From Anaerosacchariphilus hominis (GTDB lineage: Bacteria > Bacillota > Clostridia > Lachnospirales > Lachnospiraceae): a stretch of 64,000 bases of DNA. Shown piece after piece: positions 8,501-16,532 of this stretch. How positions within the stretch are numbered: position 1 is the stretch's first letter; each line of letters opens with the position of its first letter. The notes under the pieces are model-generated. The model made no database searches, had not been told where the DNA came from, and worked only from the letters and a program-made list of their open reading frames with translations. Position numbers and translations under genes: made by a program. The DNA lies in assembly GCF_014290175.1 (NCBI RefSeq), contig NZ_JACOOR010000002.1, positions 248,001 to 312,000 of the forward strand, in the 5' to 3' direction.

Positions 8501-8741
8501 TTGCCGCGGACAAAGCAAGCCTATAGCAGAAGTATATAAGCGCTTCAATCGTGAAACAGACGACGGACGCAACATGGCGGATATGTCGGAGCTCCTGAGC
8601 GAGGCAATCAAATCCATCATTGATGTAAAAGAAGAAAGTGACATTGACAGCTTATTCTCCGCAGGTGGCACATCTGCCCTGATGAGCACGGTGTCCGGAT
8701 TGGATGATTTTGAGTTGATTTGTTTCTTAGTTGTGAAATGA
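5511..8741 (+). CDS. SNF2-type helicase with N-terminal PLD-like region
   Basis: This is a 1076-residue superfamily 2 ATPase. Residues 1-150 resemble the phospholipase-D-like module seen before SNF2 helicases in defence loci (SVAAACFSMYAYQELKKQL, then FRFIFTSPTF). I see no H-x-K-x4-D catalytic signature, so this part may be inactive or only bind nucleic acid. The helicase core shows Q-motif FQRDA at 249, Walker A DSVGLGKT at 271-278, DESH at 360-363, SATPVNNR at 400, and in lobe 2 ATDCISEGQNLQ plus QRFGRIDRIGS at about 785-825. The product could translocate on or remodel DNA for the restriction complex. It is the second gene of the operon, with 23 bp to the DUF4391 gene. The ribosome binding site before ATG 5511 is weak. 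Confidence 0.85.
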   Translation: MKILDNITNTVRDDLRVEIKRGSKISVAAACFSMYAYQELKKQLESVEEFRFIFTSPTFVKEKVEKQKREFYIPRLSRETSLYGTEFEIKLRNEMTQRAIARECADWIRRKAKFKSNTTGENMTGFMTVDAKDAQTAYMPMSGFTTVDIGCERGNNTYNMVNCMEAPFAQQYMQLFEQLWNNREKIQDVTNVVIENISTVYAENPPEFIYFMTLYHVFSEFLDDISEDVLPNEATGFKQSKIWSMLYDFQRDAVLAIINKLENYNGCILADSVGLGKTFTALAVVKYYENRNKSVLVLCPKKLAENWNTYKDNYVNNPIAADRLNYDVLFHTDLSRNGGMSNGLDLSRLNWGNYDLIVIDESHNFRNGIGTHSNTQENRYQKLMEKVIRAGVKTKVLMLSATPVNNRFVDLKNQLAIAYEGNSENLDERLNTTKSLEDIFKQAQKAFNAWSKLEQEQRTTDALLRTLDFDFFELLDSVTIARSRKHIEKYYDTKEIGKFPERLKPISLRPNLTDLGNAINYNEIYEQLMQLSLCVYTPSNYIFPSKLQKYKDFTHNKGENLTQTGRERGIQRLMSINLLKRLESSVNSFQLTLTRIKELIGGTIEAINCFEKYGSADISMYEAGRDDWDIDDENTEFFTVGKKVKIELADMDWKSWRKELQQDAEVLELLTLMVADITPEHDTKLQELLRLLDEKIAHPINLNNKKVLIFSAFSDTAEYLYDHVSMYMKDKYGLNTAVITGTIDGRTTIKDFPATLNNVLTCFSPVSKDRDVLMPNSRNEIDILIATDCISEGQNLQDCDYLVNYDIHWNPVRIIQRFGRIDRIGSRNKVIQLVNFWPDLTLDDYINLKSRVETRMKITVMTSTGDDDLINPEEQGDLEYRKAQLKRLQEEVVDIEDMSDGISIMDLGLNEFRLDLLDYMKHNGDMDKKPRGLHAVVPATEELPEGVIFVLKNINNSVNVDNRNRIHPFYMVYIAADGEIICDYLNPKKLLDDVRLLCRGQSKPIAEVYKRFNRETDDGRNMADMSELLSEAIKSIIDVKEESDIDSLFSAGGTSALMSTVSGLDDFELICFLVVK

Positions 8742-8764
8742 TCTTGTGTGAGGGGGTGTGAGCC

Positions 8765-9412
8765 GTGCTGGGTTTGCCAAAGTCAACGGAGTTCAACAAG
8801 AGGATTCCAAAGCAGAAGTTTTACGAAAATCTGTCAGTCACGCCTGCAATGAAAACGGCATTCACGGAGCAGATCAAAAGTATTTATTGGCGAAACAAGC
8901 TGGCAGCGACCACGTTGAACCTTGCACCCGGTAAGTTGGTCACAGAGATTGAGGTGTTTGAGATAAGGCTTACTTCACCTGATCTTGATGAAGATATCCT
9001 TCGCCTGATTGACCGGGAGATCCCTTATCACATCTTGTTCCTGCTGGAATATGACAGAAAATATCAGGCAGCTATGGGATATAAGGAGGCTTCCAGTTCC
9101 GGCAAGGCAGCGTTTAAGGTCGAACGCTATTACCGGACAGAGTGGCTTACAGAGGAAGAACTGTCATTGCATCTGGAAGGCCTGACGATCGATGCAGTAT
9201 ATGAGAATTTCATCCGGCAGATCGCAGGTGGCCAGCTTACCGGAAGCGAAAATACAACACTTAAGGAAAGTGTGGAACAGCAGAAACAGCGAGAGCAGAT
9301 CGAAAAGCAGATTGCTGCGTTGGAAGCAAAGATGAAGAAAGAAAAACAGCTAAATCGGAAGATGGAATTGAAGGCGGAGATAAAGAAATTGAAAATGAAT
9401 TTGGAGGGATAA
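8765..9412 (+). CDS. DUF4391 domain-containing protein
   Basis: This 215-residue protein starts with GTG at 8765 after GAGGGGG. Its sequence (LGLPKSTEFNKRIPKQKFYENL, later IDREIPYHILFLLEYDRKYQAAMGYKE) matches the DUF4391 family, which is almost always encoded between a SNF2/PLD helicase and a type III methyltransferase. The C-terminal 50 residues are a charged helix, QKQREQIEKQIAALEAKMKK and beyond, likely a coiled coil for binding a partner. The biochemical function is unknown. A nuclease-like fold has been suspected for such proteins, but I see no PD-(D/E)XK motif I would trust. It probably forms a complex with the helicase encoded just upstream. Confidence 0.8.
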   Translation: MLGLPKSTEFNKRIPKQKFYENLSVTPAMKTAFTEQIKSIYWRNKLAATTLNLAPGKLVTEIEVFEIRLTSPDLDEDILRLIDREIPYHILFLLEYDRKYQAAMGYKEASSSGKAAFKVERYYRTEWLTEEELSLHLEGLTIDAVYENFIRQIAGGQLTGSENTTLKESVEQQKQREQIEKQIAALEAKMKKEKQLNRKMELKAEIKKLKMNLEG

Positions 9413-9418
9413 AAGTAA

Positions 9419-10303
9419 ATGCAGTTAAATAAAAGAACACTGGAAGAATTGCGTTGTATTATTAACGGTGACGGAACTTCAGACTATCGGTCTGGCGCGA
9501 AGCTAGTTGCATTTTTTAATGACCTTGGATTCAATGATGTTTATGGAAATGGGTTTCCTTCAAGGTGGTTTTATACGGATGATAGGCTCGATAAAATCAA
9601 TGGGACACCGGAACTTGATAAGTGCATAAAAAATGTGTTTGCTGTTGTGAATTATATTGGTCGTATACAGGAGCTGGATGCTTTGATTGCCAATTTTAAT
9701 CAGTATCTTGCATTTGACAAATGGGCGGTAGTTCGCGAAAATGATCAGATTACTTTCAAAAAATTGGATCGTGTTGTAGTTGATACAAAAGCACAAAACA
9801 AGACGGATATTGGTGAAGATGAGTTCTTAAAACTGACATTTGATGTAGATGTTGATTCACTGAAATTGGATAATCAGGTGAGTAATGTTATTAAGGCAAG
9901 ATTAGAAGAAATTGATCGGTGCATTTGTAGTGATGCTTCTCTAGCAGCAATTTTGCTTGTGGGCAGTGTTATGGAGGGAGTTTTGCTTGGTACGGCAACC
10001 GCATATCCCAAAGTGTTTAATACTTCAACTTCTGCACCAAGGGATACTAATACAGGGAAAGTTAGAAAATTTCCTGACTGGACGCTCAATAATTTTATTG
10101 ATGTAGCAGCTGAAAACGGCATTCTAAAGCAGGATGTCAAGAAGTTTAGTCATGTGGTGCGAGAATTTAGAAACTACATTCATCCGTATCAACAAATGGC
10201 TGAACAATTTAATCCAGACAAGCAAACAGCGTTGATTTGCCTTCAGGTTTTGAAAGCAGCTATCGTTCAAATTGGAGACTACAGAAACGGAGGAAACCAC
10301 TAA
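9419..10303 (+). CDS. HEPN/abortive-infection-like protein
   Basis: This 294-residue protein lies inside the restriction operon. The N-terminal half (RSGAKLVAFFNDLGFNDVYG, then GFPSRWFYTDDRL) looks like a domain linked to Abi proteins. The C-terminal half (from about 170) has the all-helical pattern of Abi-C/HEPN domains: AAILLVGSVMEGVLL, then WTLNNFIDVAAENGIL, then VVREFRNYIHPYQQ. REFRNYIH fits the R-x4-6-H motif of HEPN RNases. Such proteins often cleave RNA and arrest growth on phage attack; that role here is inference. The DNA is visibly richer in A+T than the flanking operon genes, which suggests separate acquisition. It starts 6 bp after DUF4391, and its stop TAA overlaps the mod ATG (TAATG). 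Confidence 0.7.
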   Translation: MQLNKRTLEELRCIINGDGTSDYRSGAKLVAFFNDLGFNDVYGNGFPSRWFYTDDRLDKINGTPELDKCIKNVFAVVNYIGRIQELDALIANFNQYLAFDKWAVVRENDQITFKKLDRVVVDTKAQNKTDIGEDEFLKLTFDVDVDSLKLDNQVSNVIKARLEEIDRCICSDASLAAILLVGSVMEGVLLGTATAYPKVFNTSTSAPRDTNTGKVRKFPDWTLNNFIDVAAENGILKQDVKKFSHVVREFRNYIHPYQQMAEQFNPDKQTALICLQVLKAAIVQIGDYRNGGNH

Positions 10304-12294
10304 TGGACAAAATGCGTATGGAATCCATTGATATGACCGCACAGAATATAGAGAAAATCGGGGCTTTATTCCCGAACTGCATTACTGAGACTTTAGGAAA
10401 GGACGGCAAACCGAAGAAAGCCATTAACTTTGACCTGCTGCGGCAGATGCTGTCCGGCGATATGATCGAGGGTGATGAAGCTTATGAATTCACCTGGGTA
10501 GGAAAAAAGGCGGCTATCGTGGAAGCCAACAAGCCGATTCGCAAAACGTTACGGCCTGTTATGAAGGATGAGACAATTCCGACAGGTGCAAACAGTGATG
10601 GCAATCCATATTGTAGCACTGCGGGTGTTGATTGGGATAGTACAGAAAATCTTTATATTGAGGGTGACAACCTTGAAGTACTGAAGCTGTTGCAGGAAAG
10701 CTATCTTGGCAAGGTGAAGATGATCTATATCGATCCACCGTATAACACGGGAAATGACTTCATTTATCGAGACGATTTTAAGCAGTCTGCCGCAGAATAT
10801 GACGAGGATAGTGGCTTGTACGATGAAGATGGTAACCGTATGTTCAAGAATACGGATACCAATGGGCGATTTCATTCCGATTGGTGTAGCATGATTTATT
10901 CTCGGTTGATGATGGCGAGAAATTTGCTGACAGATGATGGTGCTATTTTTGTTTCTGTTGATGAAAACGAAGTAACTAATGCAAAAAAGATATGTGAGGA
11001 AGTTTTTGGTTCAGCAAATTGCGTTGGTATTGTCTCAAATACAAACAATCCCAAAGGACGTTCTGACGACAAATTTGTTGCAACAGCCCATGAATATATT
11101 CTCATCTATGCAAATAATATTGGAGCGCTTACTTGGTATGGATTTGAGCCAACAGAGGAAATCGTAAAACGATACAATAAGGTTGATAATGCTGGCAGAC
11201 GTTATAGGGAAATCGATTTGCGAAAAACAGGAGAAAACGATCTACGAGAAGATCGCCCTAATCTTTTCTATTACTTCTACTACAATGAAAAGACAGGTGA
11301 TTTTTATCCATCCAGAGAAGAGTGCATACAGGAAGAGTATATTCAGATAAAACCTCAGCGCGAAGATGGAAAAGAGGGGAATTGGCGTTGGGGGTTAGAG
11401 ACTTCTATCAAAGAAATTGGCGACTTGATTCCTAAATTCATGCCTACGCGAAAAGTGTGGGGCGTTATGAAGAAAGATTATTTAGAAGGACGTTCATTAG
11501 TAAAGCCTACAAGTTCTTGGACGTTCAAAGATGTAAACAGCGAACGTGGAACAGAAGATTTTATTAATCTTGGTTTTGACAAAAGAATATTTCCCAAGCC
11601 GAAGCCGATTGGAACACTTAGAAGGTGTATAAAGCTTTGCTCCGGGGACAAAACGGACATCGTGCTTGACTTCTTCTCTGGCTCCGCCACCACTGCCCAT
11701 GCTGTCATGCAGCTCAATGCTGAGGACGGTGGACACCGCAAATTTATTATGATACAGTTGCCTGAACCTTGTGATGAAAAGAGCGAAGCCTACAAAGCCG
11801 GTTACTCCAACATCTGCGAAATCGGCAAGGAGCGTATCCGCCGCGCCGCAAAGAAGATTGCCGAAGAACATCCGGATGCGAAGTTTGACGGCGGATTCCG
11901 TGTCCTGAAGCTGGATGACACCAACATGAAGGACGTGTATTATGCATCTGCGGATTATCAGCAGAATTTACTGGATCAGTTGGAGAGCAACATTAAGGAA
12001 GACCGTACAGACCTTGATCTGCTTTTTGGCTGCCTGTTGGAGTGGGGCTTGCCGCTGTCGCTGCCGTACCAGTCTGAGGATATCGAAGGCTGTACCGTGC
12101 ATAACTACAATGACGGTGATTTGATTGCCTGCTTTGACGAGAATATCCCTGACAGCGTGATGAAGACAATCGCGAAACGCCAGCCGCTGCGCGTCGTGTT
12201 CCGTGACAGCAGCTTTGCAGGCAGTCCGGCCAAAATCAATGTGACCCAGATTTTCAAAGAGTTGGCACCGGATACGTCTGTGAAAGTGCTGTAA
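10303..12294 (+). CDS. mod: Type III DNA methyltransferase (Mod), adenine-specific
   Basis: This protein methylates adenine in the recognition site and gives the restriction complex its specificity. I start it at ATG 10303, which overlaps the previous stop and follows ACGGAGGAA. That gives 663 residues. The catalytic motif DPPYNTGNDF lies at about 145 and the SAM-binding motif DFFSGSATTAHAV at about 454, so the order is that of beta-class type III Mods. The stretch between them is the target recognition region. It is more A+T-rich (about 10900-11640) than the two ends, typical of swapped specificity segments. The C-terminal part (from about 555) resembles the Res-contact region. It is followed by the DUF1016 gene after 13 bp. 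Confidence 0.93.
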   Translation: MDKMRMESIDMTAQNIEKIGALFPNCITETLGKDGKPKKAINFDLLRQMLSGDMIEGDEAYEFTWVGKKAAIVEANKPIRKTLRPVMKDETIPTGANSDGNPYCSTAGVDWDSTENLYIEGDNLEVLKLLQESYLGKVKMIYIDPPYNTGNDFIYRDDFKQSAAEYDEDSGLYDEDGNRMFKNTDTNGRFHSDWCSMIYSRLMMARNLLTDDGAIFVSVDENEVTNAKKICEEVFGSANCVGIVSNTNNPKGRSDDKFVATAHEYILIYANNIGALTWYGFEPTEEIVKRYNKVDNAGRRYREIDLRKTGENDLREDRPNLFYYFYYNEKTGDFYPSREECIQEEYIQIKPQREDGKEGNWRWGLETSIKEIGDLIPKFMPTRKVWGVMKKDYLEGRSLVKPTSSWTFKDVNSERGTEDFINLGFDKRIFPKPKPIGTLRRCIKLCSGDKTDIVLDFFSGSATTAHAVMQLNAEDGGHRKFIMIQLPEPCDEKSEAYKAGYSNICEIGKERIRRAAKKIAEEHPDAKFDGGFRVLKLDDTNMKDVYYASADYQQNLLDQLESNIKEDRTDLDLLFGCLLEWGLPLSLPYQSEDIEGCTVHNYNDGDLIACFDENIPDSVMKTIAKRQPLRVVFRDSSFAGSPAKINVTQIFKELAPDTSVKVL

Positions 12295-12307
12295 GGAGGG
12301 GCAGAGT

Positions 12308-13399
12308 ATGAGCAAAAACGAAATCACCCCGATTAACCAAAGCTTTCTTGAAAATGTTTCTGAGGTTCTGGCGCAGGCCAGAAAGAATGCCAAAACTGCC
12401 GTTAATCTCGCTATGGTCTATGCCTACTATGAAATCGGCAGAATGATCGTAGAAGAAGAGCAGCACGGTCAGAACAGAGCCGCCTATGGAAAGCAAATTT
12501 TGCAGGAATTGTCAAAATATCTTAGTGAAAAATACGGAAAAGGATTTTCAACGACAAATTTGAAGCAAATGCGGCAGTTTTACACGATTTATTCGCAAGA
12601 TCAAATTAGTCAGACGCTGTCTGACCAATTCAAGAACCTTCCTGCAGTCAGTACCGGCAGAAAGTTTTATCTGAGCTGGTCTCATTATCTCAAGCTCATG
12701 CGGATAGACAACATAGACGAACGCCATTTTTATGAAATTGAATCTGTAAAAAATGACTGGAGCCTTGCGGAGTTGAAACGGCAATATGGAAGTTCACTCT
12801 ATGAGCGCCTTGCCCTTAGTACAAATAAGGATAAGGTTTACCGTTTGGCGCTGGAAGGACAGAAGGTTGAGAAAGCGGAAGATGCGGTCAAAGACCCGTA
12901 TGTATTGGAATTCCTAGGCCTGAAGGAACTACCGGAATATTCTGAGAGCGAGCTGGAGAGCCGTATCATCGACCATTTGCAGCAGTTCCTGCTGGAACTT
13001 GGCACCGGCTTTGCCTTCATCGGAAGGCAGGTACGGTTTACGTTCGACGAAGAGCATTTCATGGTGGATTTGGTTTTCTATAATCGTCTGTTGCGTTGTT
13101 TTGTTCTGTTTGATTTGAAAATCGGCGAATTGAAGCATCAAGATATTGGCCAGATGCAGATGTATGTTCATTACTATGACCGGAAGGTGAAACTGTCGGA
13201 TGAGAATCCAACGATAGGAATCATACTGTGCAGTGACAAGAACAACGCCGTTGTAGAAATGACTCTGCCGGAGGATAATACGCAGATTTTTGCAAGCAAG
13301 TATGAGACAGTGCTGCCGAGTAAGGAAGCTTTGCAAAAGCTGTTGGAAGAACAGATGGCAGATGAGAATGGAGGCGAAGACGATGAGACTACGATTTAA
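12308..13399 (+). CDS. DUF1016 PD-(D/E)XK nuclease family protein (YhcG-like)
   Basis: This 363-residue protein has two parts. Residues 1-160 form the DUF1016 N-terminal helical domain (NLAMVYAYYEIGRMIVEEEQ, then YGKGFSTTNLKQMRQFY). Residues 210-345 carry the PD-(D/E)XK nuclease fold, with FMVDLVFYNRLLRCFVLFDL and following K as the D...(E/D)xK site. YhcG-like proteins are scattered among restriction systems and mobile DNA; their exact role is unsettled. Here the gene lies between mod and res, which are usually adjacent. It overlaps the res start by 17 bp, so translation is probably coupled. Start: ATG after TAAGGAGGGG. It may add a second nuclease activity to the type III complex. Confidence 0.87.
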   Translation: MSKNEITPINQSFLENVSEVLAQARKNAKTAVNLAMVYAYYEIGRMIVEEEQHGQNRAAYGKQILQELSKYLSEKYGKGFSTTNLKQMRQFYTIYSQDQISQTLSDQFKNLPAVSTGRKFYLSWSHYLKLMRIDNIDERHFYEIESVKNDWSLAELKRQYGSSLYERLALSTNKDKVYRLALEGQKVEKAEDAVKDPYVLEFLGLKELPEYSESELESRIIDHLQQFLLELGTGFAFIGRQVRFTFDEEHFMVDLVFYNRLLRCFVLFDLKIGELKHQDIGQMQMYVHYYDRKVKLSDENPTIGIILCSDKNNAVVEMTLPEDNTQIFASKYETVLPSKEALQKLLEEQMADENGGEDDETTI

Positions 13400-16300
13400 G
13401 CATCAGAAATTTCAGGCTGATGCAGCAAAGGCCGTGGTGGATGTCTTTGCCGGACAGCCATATCTGACTCCTTCTTATATGATGGACAGAGGCAACGGCT
13501 TTTACCAGCAGACGTTGACTGATAAAGAGGATTTCACCGGATGGAGCAACCACAAGATATTGCCGGAGCTTTCCGACCGTATCATTCTGGAAAACCTGCA
13601 AAAGGTGCAACGGGCGAATCAGCTCAAGCCGTCTGCAAAGCTTGAGGGACACTTCAACCTGACCATTGAGATGGAAACCGGTGTCGGCAAGACCTATACC
13701 TATATCAAGACCATGTATGAGCTGAACAAGCATTATGGATGGAGTAAGTTTATTGTGGTCGTGCCGTCGATCGCCATCCGTGAGGGAGTATACAAATCTT
13801 TTCAGGTAACGCAGGAGCATTTTGCTGAGGAATATGGCAAGAAGGTACGCTTCTTCATCTATAACTCTGCTCAGCTGACAGAGATTGATCGTTTTGCGTC
13901 GGATAATTCTATCTGTGCCATGATTATCAACTCTCAGGCGTTCAATGCCAGAGGCAAGGATGCAAGACGTATCAGCATGAAGCTGGATGAGTTCCGGTCC
14001 CGTAGGCCAATTGACATCATTGCTAAGACGAATCCGATTTTGATTATTGATGAGCCTCAGTCCGTGGAGGGAAAGCAGACCAAGGAAAACCTAAAGCAGT
14101 TCAATCCTCTGTTGACCCTGCGCTATTCCGCGACCCATAAGAGCGACAGCATTTATAACATGGTTTACCGTCTGGATGCGATGGAGGCATATAACAAGCG
14201 GCTGGTAAAGAAGATTGCCGTAAAGGGTATCTCGGAATCCGGCAGTACTGCAACGGAAAGCTATGTATATCTGGAGAGTATCAACCTTTCCAAGGCTGCG
14301 CCTACGGCAACGATTCAGTTTGATTATAAGGGTGCAAATGGTATTCGCAAAATTACCCGTACCGTTTCGGAAGGATACAATCTATATGATAACTCCGGCA
14401 GTATGGAGGAGTATAAACAGAGTTTTGTGGTGTCCCGTATCGACGGACGCGATGATTCGGTGGAATTTCTGAACGGTATCAAAATCTATGCCGGGGATGT
14501 GATCGGAAAAGTCAGCGAGGATCAGTTACGCCGTATTCAAATCAGGGAGACGATTTTGTCCCATATACAGAGAGAACGGGAGCTGTTCTATAAAGGTATC
14601 AAGGTTCTCTCCTTGTTTTTCATTGATGAAGTGGCAAAATACCGTGTTTATGATGAAGCCGGACAGGCGGCTGACGGTATTTATGCTCAGATGTTTATGG
14701 AAGAGTATAATGATATCATTGGTAATTTGCAGATCGGCATCGGTGAGGATGACTACATGAAGTATTTGCAGGCGATTCCCGCTGAGAAGACTCACGCTGG
14801 ATACTTTTCCATAGACAAAAAAGGCAAGATGATTGACTCTAAGGTAGGCCGCAAGGAAACCACGACAGATGATGTGGATGCCTATGAGTTGATTATGAAG
14901 AATAAGGAACTGCTGTTGGATCGAGATCCAAAGCGTTCTCCGGTTCGCTTTATCTTCTCCCATTCTGCCCTGAGAGAGGGCTGGGATAACCCGAATGTAT
15001 TCCAAATCTGCACCTTGAAGCAGAGCAACAGTGAAGTACGCAAACGTCAGGAAGTTGGACGGGGACTGCGCCTCTGCGTCAATCAGGACGGCGAGCGCAT
15101 GGACGCCAATGTACTGGGCGAAGACGTACAGAATGTCAATGTGCTGACCGTTATTGCCAGCGAAAGCTACGACAGCTTTGCAAAGGGCTTACAGACGGAA
15201 ATTGCCGAAGCAGTGGCAGACCGTCCTCGCGCGGTTACGGCAGAATTGTTTGTTGGCAAGGTAATTCAGGATGATAAGGGTAATGAACAGGTCGTTGATC
15301 AGGATACGGCAAGAGCAATCCACTTTGACCTGATCGTCAACGGTTACATTGATAAGAAAGGCATCCTCACAGATAAATACTATGACGACAAGGCTAATCA
15401 TGAAATCAAGGTTGCCGAGGAAGTGGCAGATTCCGCTGCTTCTGTGATTGAGATTATTGACACTATTTATGATGGCAAATCTATGATGCCCGAAAATGCC
15501 AGAAGCAACAATGTGGAGCTGCATGTAGATGAAAAGAAGCTCGCTATGCCTGAATTTAAGGCACTGTGGGCGAAAATCAATGCCAAATCTACCTATGTGG
15601 TTGACTTTGATACCGAAGAGCTGATCCGCAAGGCCGTTCAGTCCCTTGATCGTAAACTCAGAGTATCAAAAATCGTCTTCAAGGTGGAAACCGGAACCAT
15701 GGAGGCAATTAAATCCAAGGAAGAACTGGTATCAGGAGCTTCTTTTGTGAAAGAGAAATCTGCAAGCTATGGTCATACCGTAACTGCCAGCACGAATGTG
15801 AAATACGATTTGATTGGAAAGCTTGTAGAGGAAACAGGGCTCACTCGCAAGGCCGTTATTCAGATTCTGAAGGGGATTCAACCGAGTGTGTTCCATCAGT
15901 TTAAGGATAATCCGGAGGAATTTATTATTAAGGCTGCGGCTCTTATCAATGATGAAAAGGCCACGGCGATTATTGAGCACATTACCTACGATGTGATGGA
16001 TGACCATTACGGTACAGAAGTTTTCACGGATCCGACCATAAAAGGACGTCTTGGTGTGAATGCCATGAAGGCAAAGAAGCATCTGTACGACCATATTGTA
16101 TATGACTCCAGTAATGAGCAGAAATTTGCTACAGAACTGGACATAAATACAAATGTTGCGGTCTATGTGAAACTTCCGGACGGATTCTACATTTCGACAC
16201 CGGTAGGGCATTATAATCCCGACTGGGCGATTGCCTTTTATGAGGGAACGGTCAAGCATATTTATTTTGTGGCCGAAACGAAGGGCTCTATGAATTCGAT

Positions 16301-16430
16301 GCAGCTGCGTTTGATTGAGGAATCCAAGATTCACTGCGCAAGAGAGCATTTTAAGGCAATCAGCAATGGTGAAGTGGTCTATGATGTAGTGGATAGCTAT
16401 CAGAGCCTGATGGATTTGGTTACGAAGTAA
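13383..16430 (+). CDS. res: Type III restriction enzyme, helicase/nuclease subunit Res
   Basis: This is the cleavage subunit of the type III system. An ATP-driven SF2 helicase follows recognition by Mod, and a nuclease then cuts. I use ATG 13383, in the end of the DUF1016 gene and after GGAGGCGAAG, giving 1015 residues. Walker A METGVGKT lies at about 97-104, the DEPQ Walker B variant at about 222, and lobe-2 motifs REGWDNPNVFQICTL and RQEVGRGLRL at about 527-565. The C-terminal endonuclease motif is NPDWAIAF...ETKG at about 945-964, the expected PD...ExK. No interruption is visible, so the subunit looks functional. It is the last gene of the operon, and the IS607 element follows. Confidence 0.93.
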   Translation: MRLRFKHQKFQADAAKAVVDVFAGQPYLTPSYMMDRGNGFYQQTLTDKEDFTGWSNHKILPELSDRIILENLQKVQRANQLKPSAKLEGHFNLTIEMETGVGKTYTYIKTMYELNKHYGWSKFIVVVPSIAIREGVYKSFQVTQEHFAEEYGKKVRFFIYNSAQLTEIDRFASDNSICAMIINSQAFNARGKDARRISMKLDEFRSRRPIDIIAKTNPILIIDEPQSVEGKQTKENLKQFNPLLTLRYSATHKSDSIYNMVYRLDAMEAYNKRLVKKIAVKGISESGSTATESYVYLESINLSKAAPTATIQFDYKGANGIRKITRTVSEGYNLYDNSGSMEEYKQSFVVSRIDGRDDSVEFLNGIKIYAGDVIGKVSEDQLRRIQIRETILSHIQRERELFYKGIKVLSLFFIDEVAKYRVYDEAGQAADGIYAQMFMEEYNDIIGNLQIGIGEDDYMKYLQAIPAEKTHAGYFSIDKKGKMIDSKVGRKETTTDDVDAYELIMKNKELLLDRDPKRSPVRFIFSHSALREGWDNPNVFQICTLKQSNSEVRKRQEVGRGLRLCVNQDGERMDANVLGEDVQNVNVLTVIASESYDSFAKGLQTEIAEAVADRPRAVTAELFVGKVIQDDKGNEQVVDQDTARAIHFDLIVNGYIDKKGILTDKYYDDKANHEIKVAEEVADSAASVIEIIDTIYDGKSMMPENARSNNVELHVDEKKLAMPEFKALWAKINAKSTYVVDFDTEELIRKAVQSLDRKLRVSKIVFKVETGTMEAIKSKEELVSGASFVKEKSASYGHTVTASTNVKYDLIGKLVEETGLTRKAVIQILKGIQPSVFHQFKDNPEEFIIKAAALINDEKATAIIEHITYDVMDDHYGTEVFTDPTIKGRLGVNAMKAKKHLYDHIVYDSSNEQKFATELDINTNVAVYVKLPDGFYISTPVGHYNPDWAIAFYEGTVKHIYFVAETKGSMNSMQLRLIEESKIHCAREHFKAISNGEVVYDVVDSYQSLMDLVTK

Positions 16431-16532
16431 AATACATACGAACTATGATTTACAGGAGAAAATGTTAAGAAATTAAAATAATTGATAAATGTGATCAAAT
16501 GTGTTTAAATATACTCAAAGGAGTAAGCTATT

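Noticed and set aside
16431..16532. A promoter for tnpA with TTGATA at 16482 and TATACT at 16510
   Set aside because: The spacer between the boxes is over 20 bp, too long for a standard promoter.
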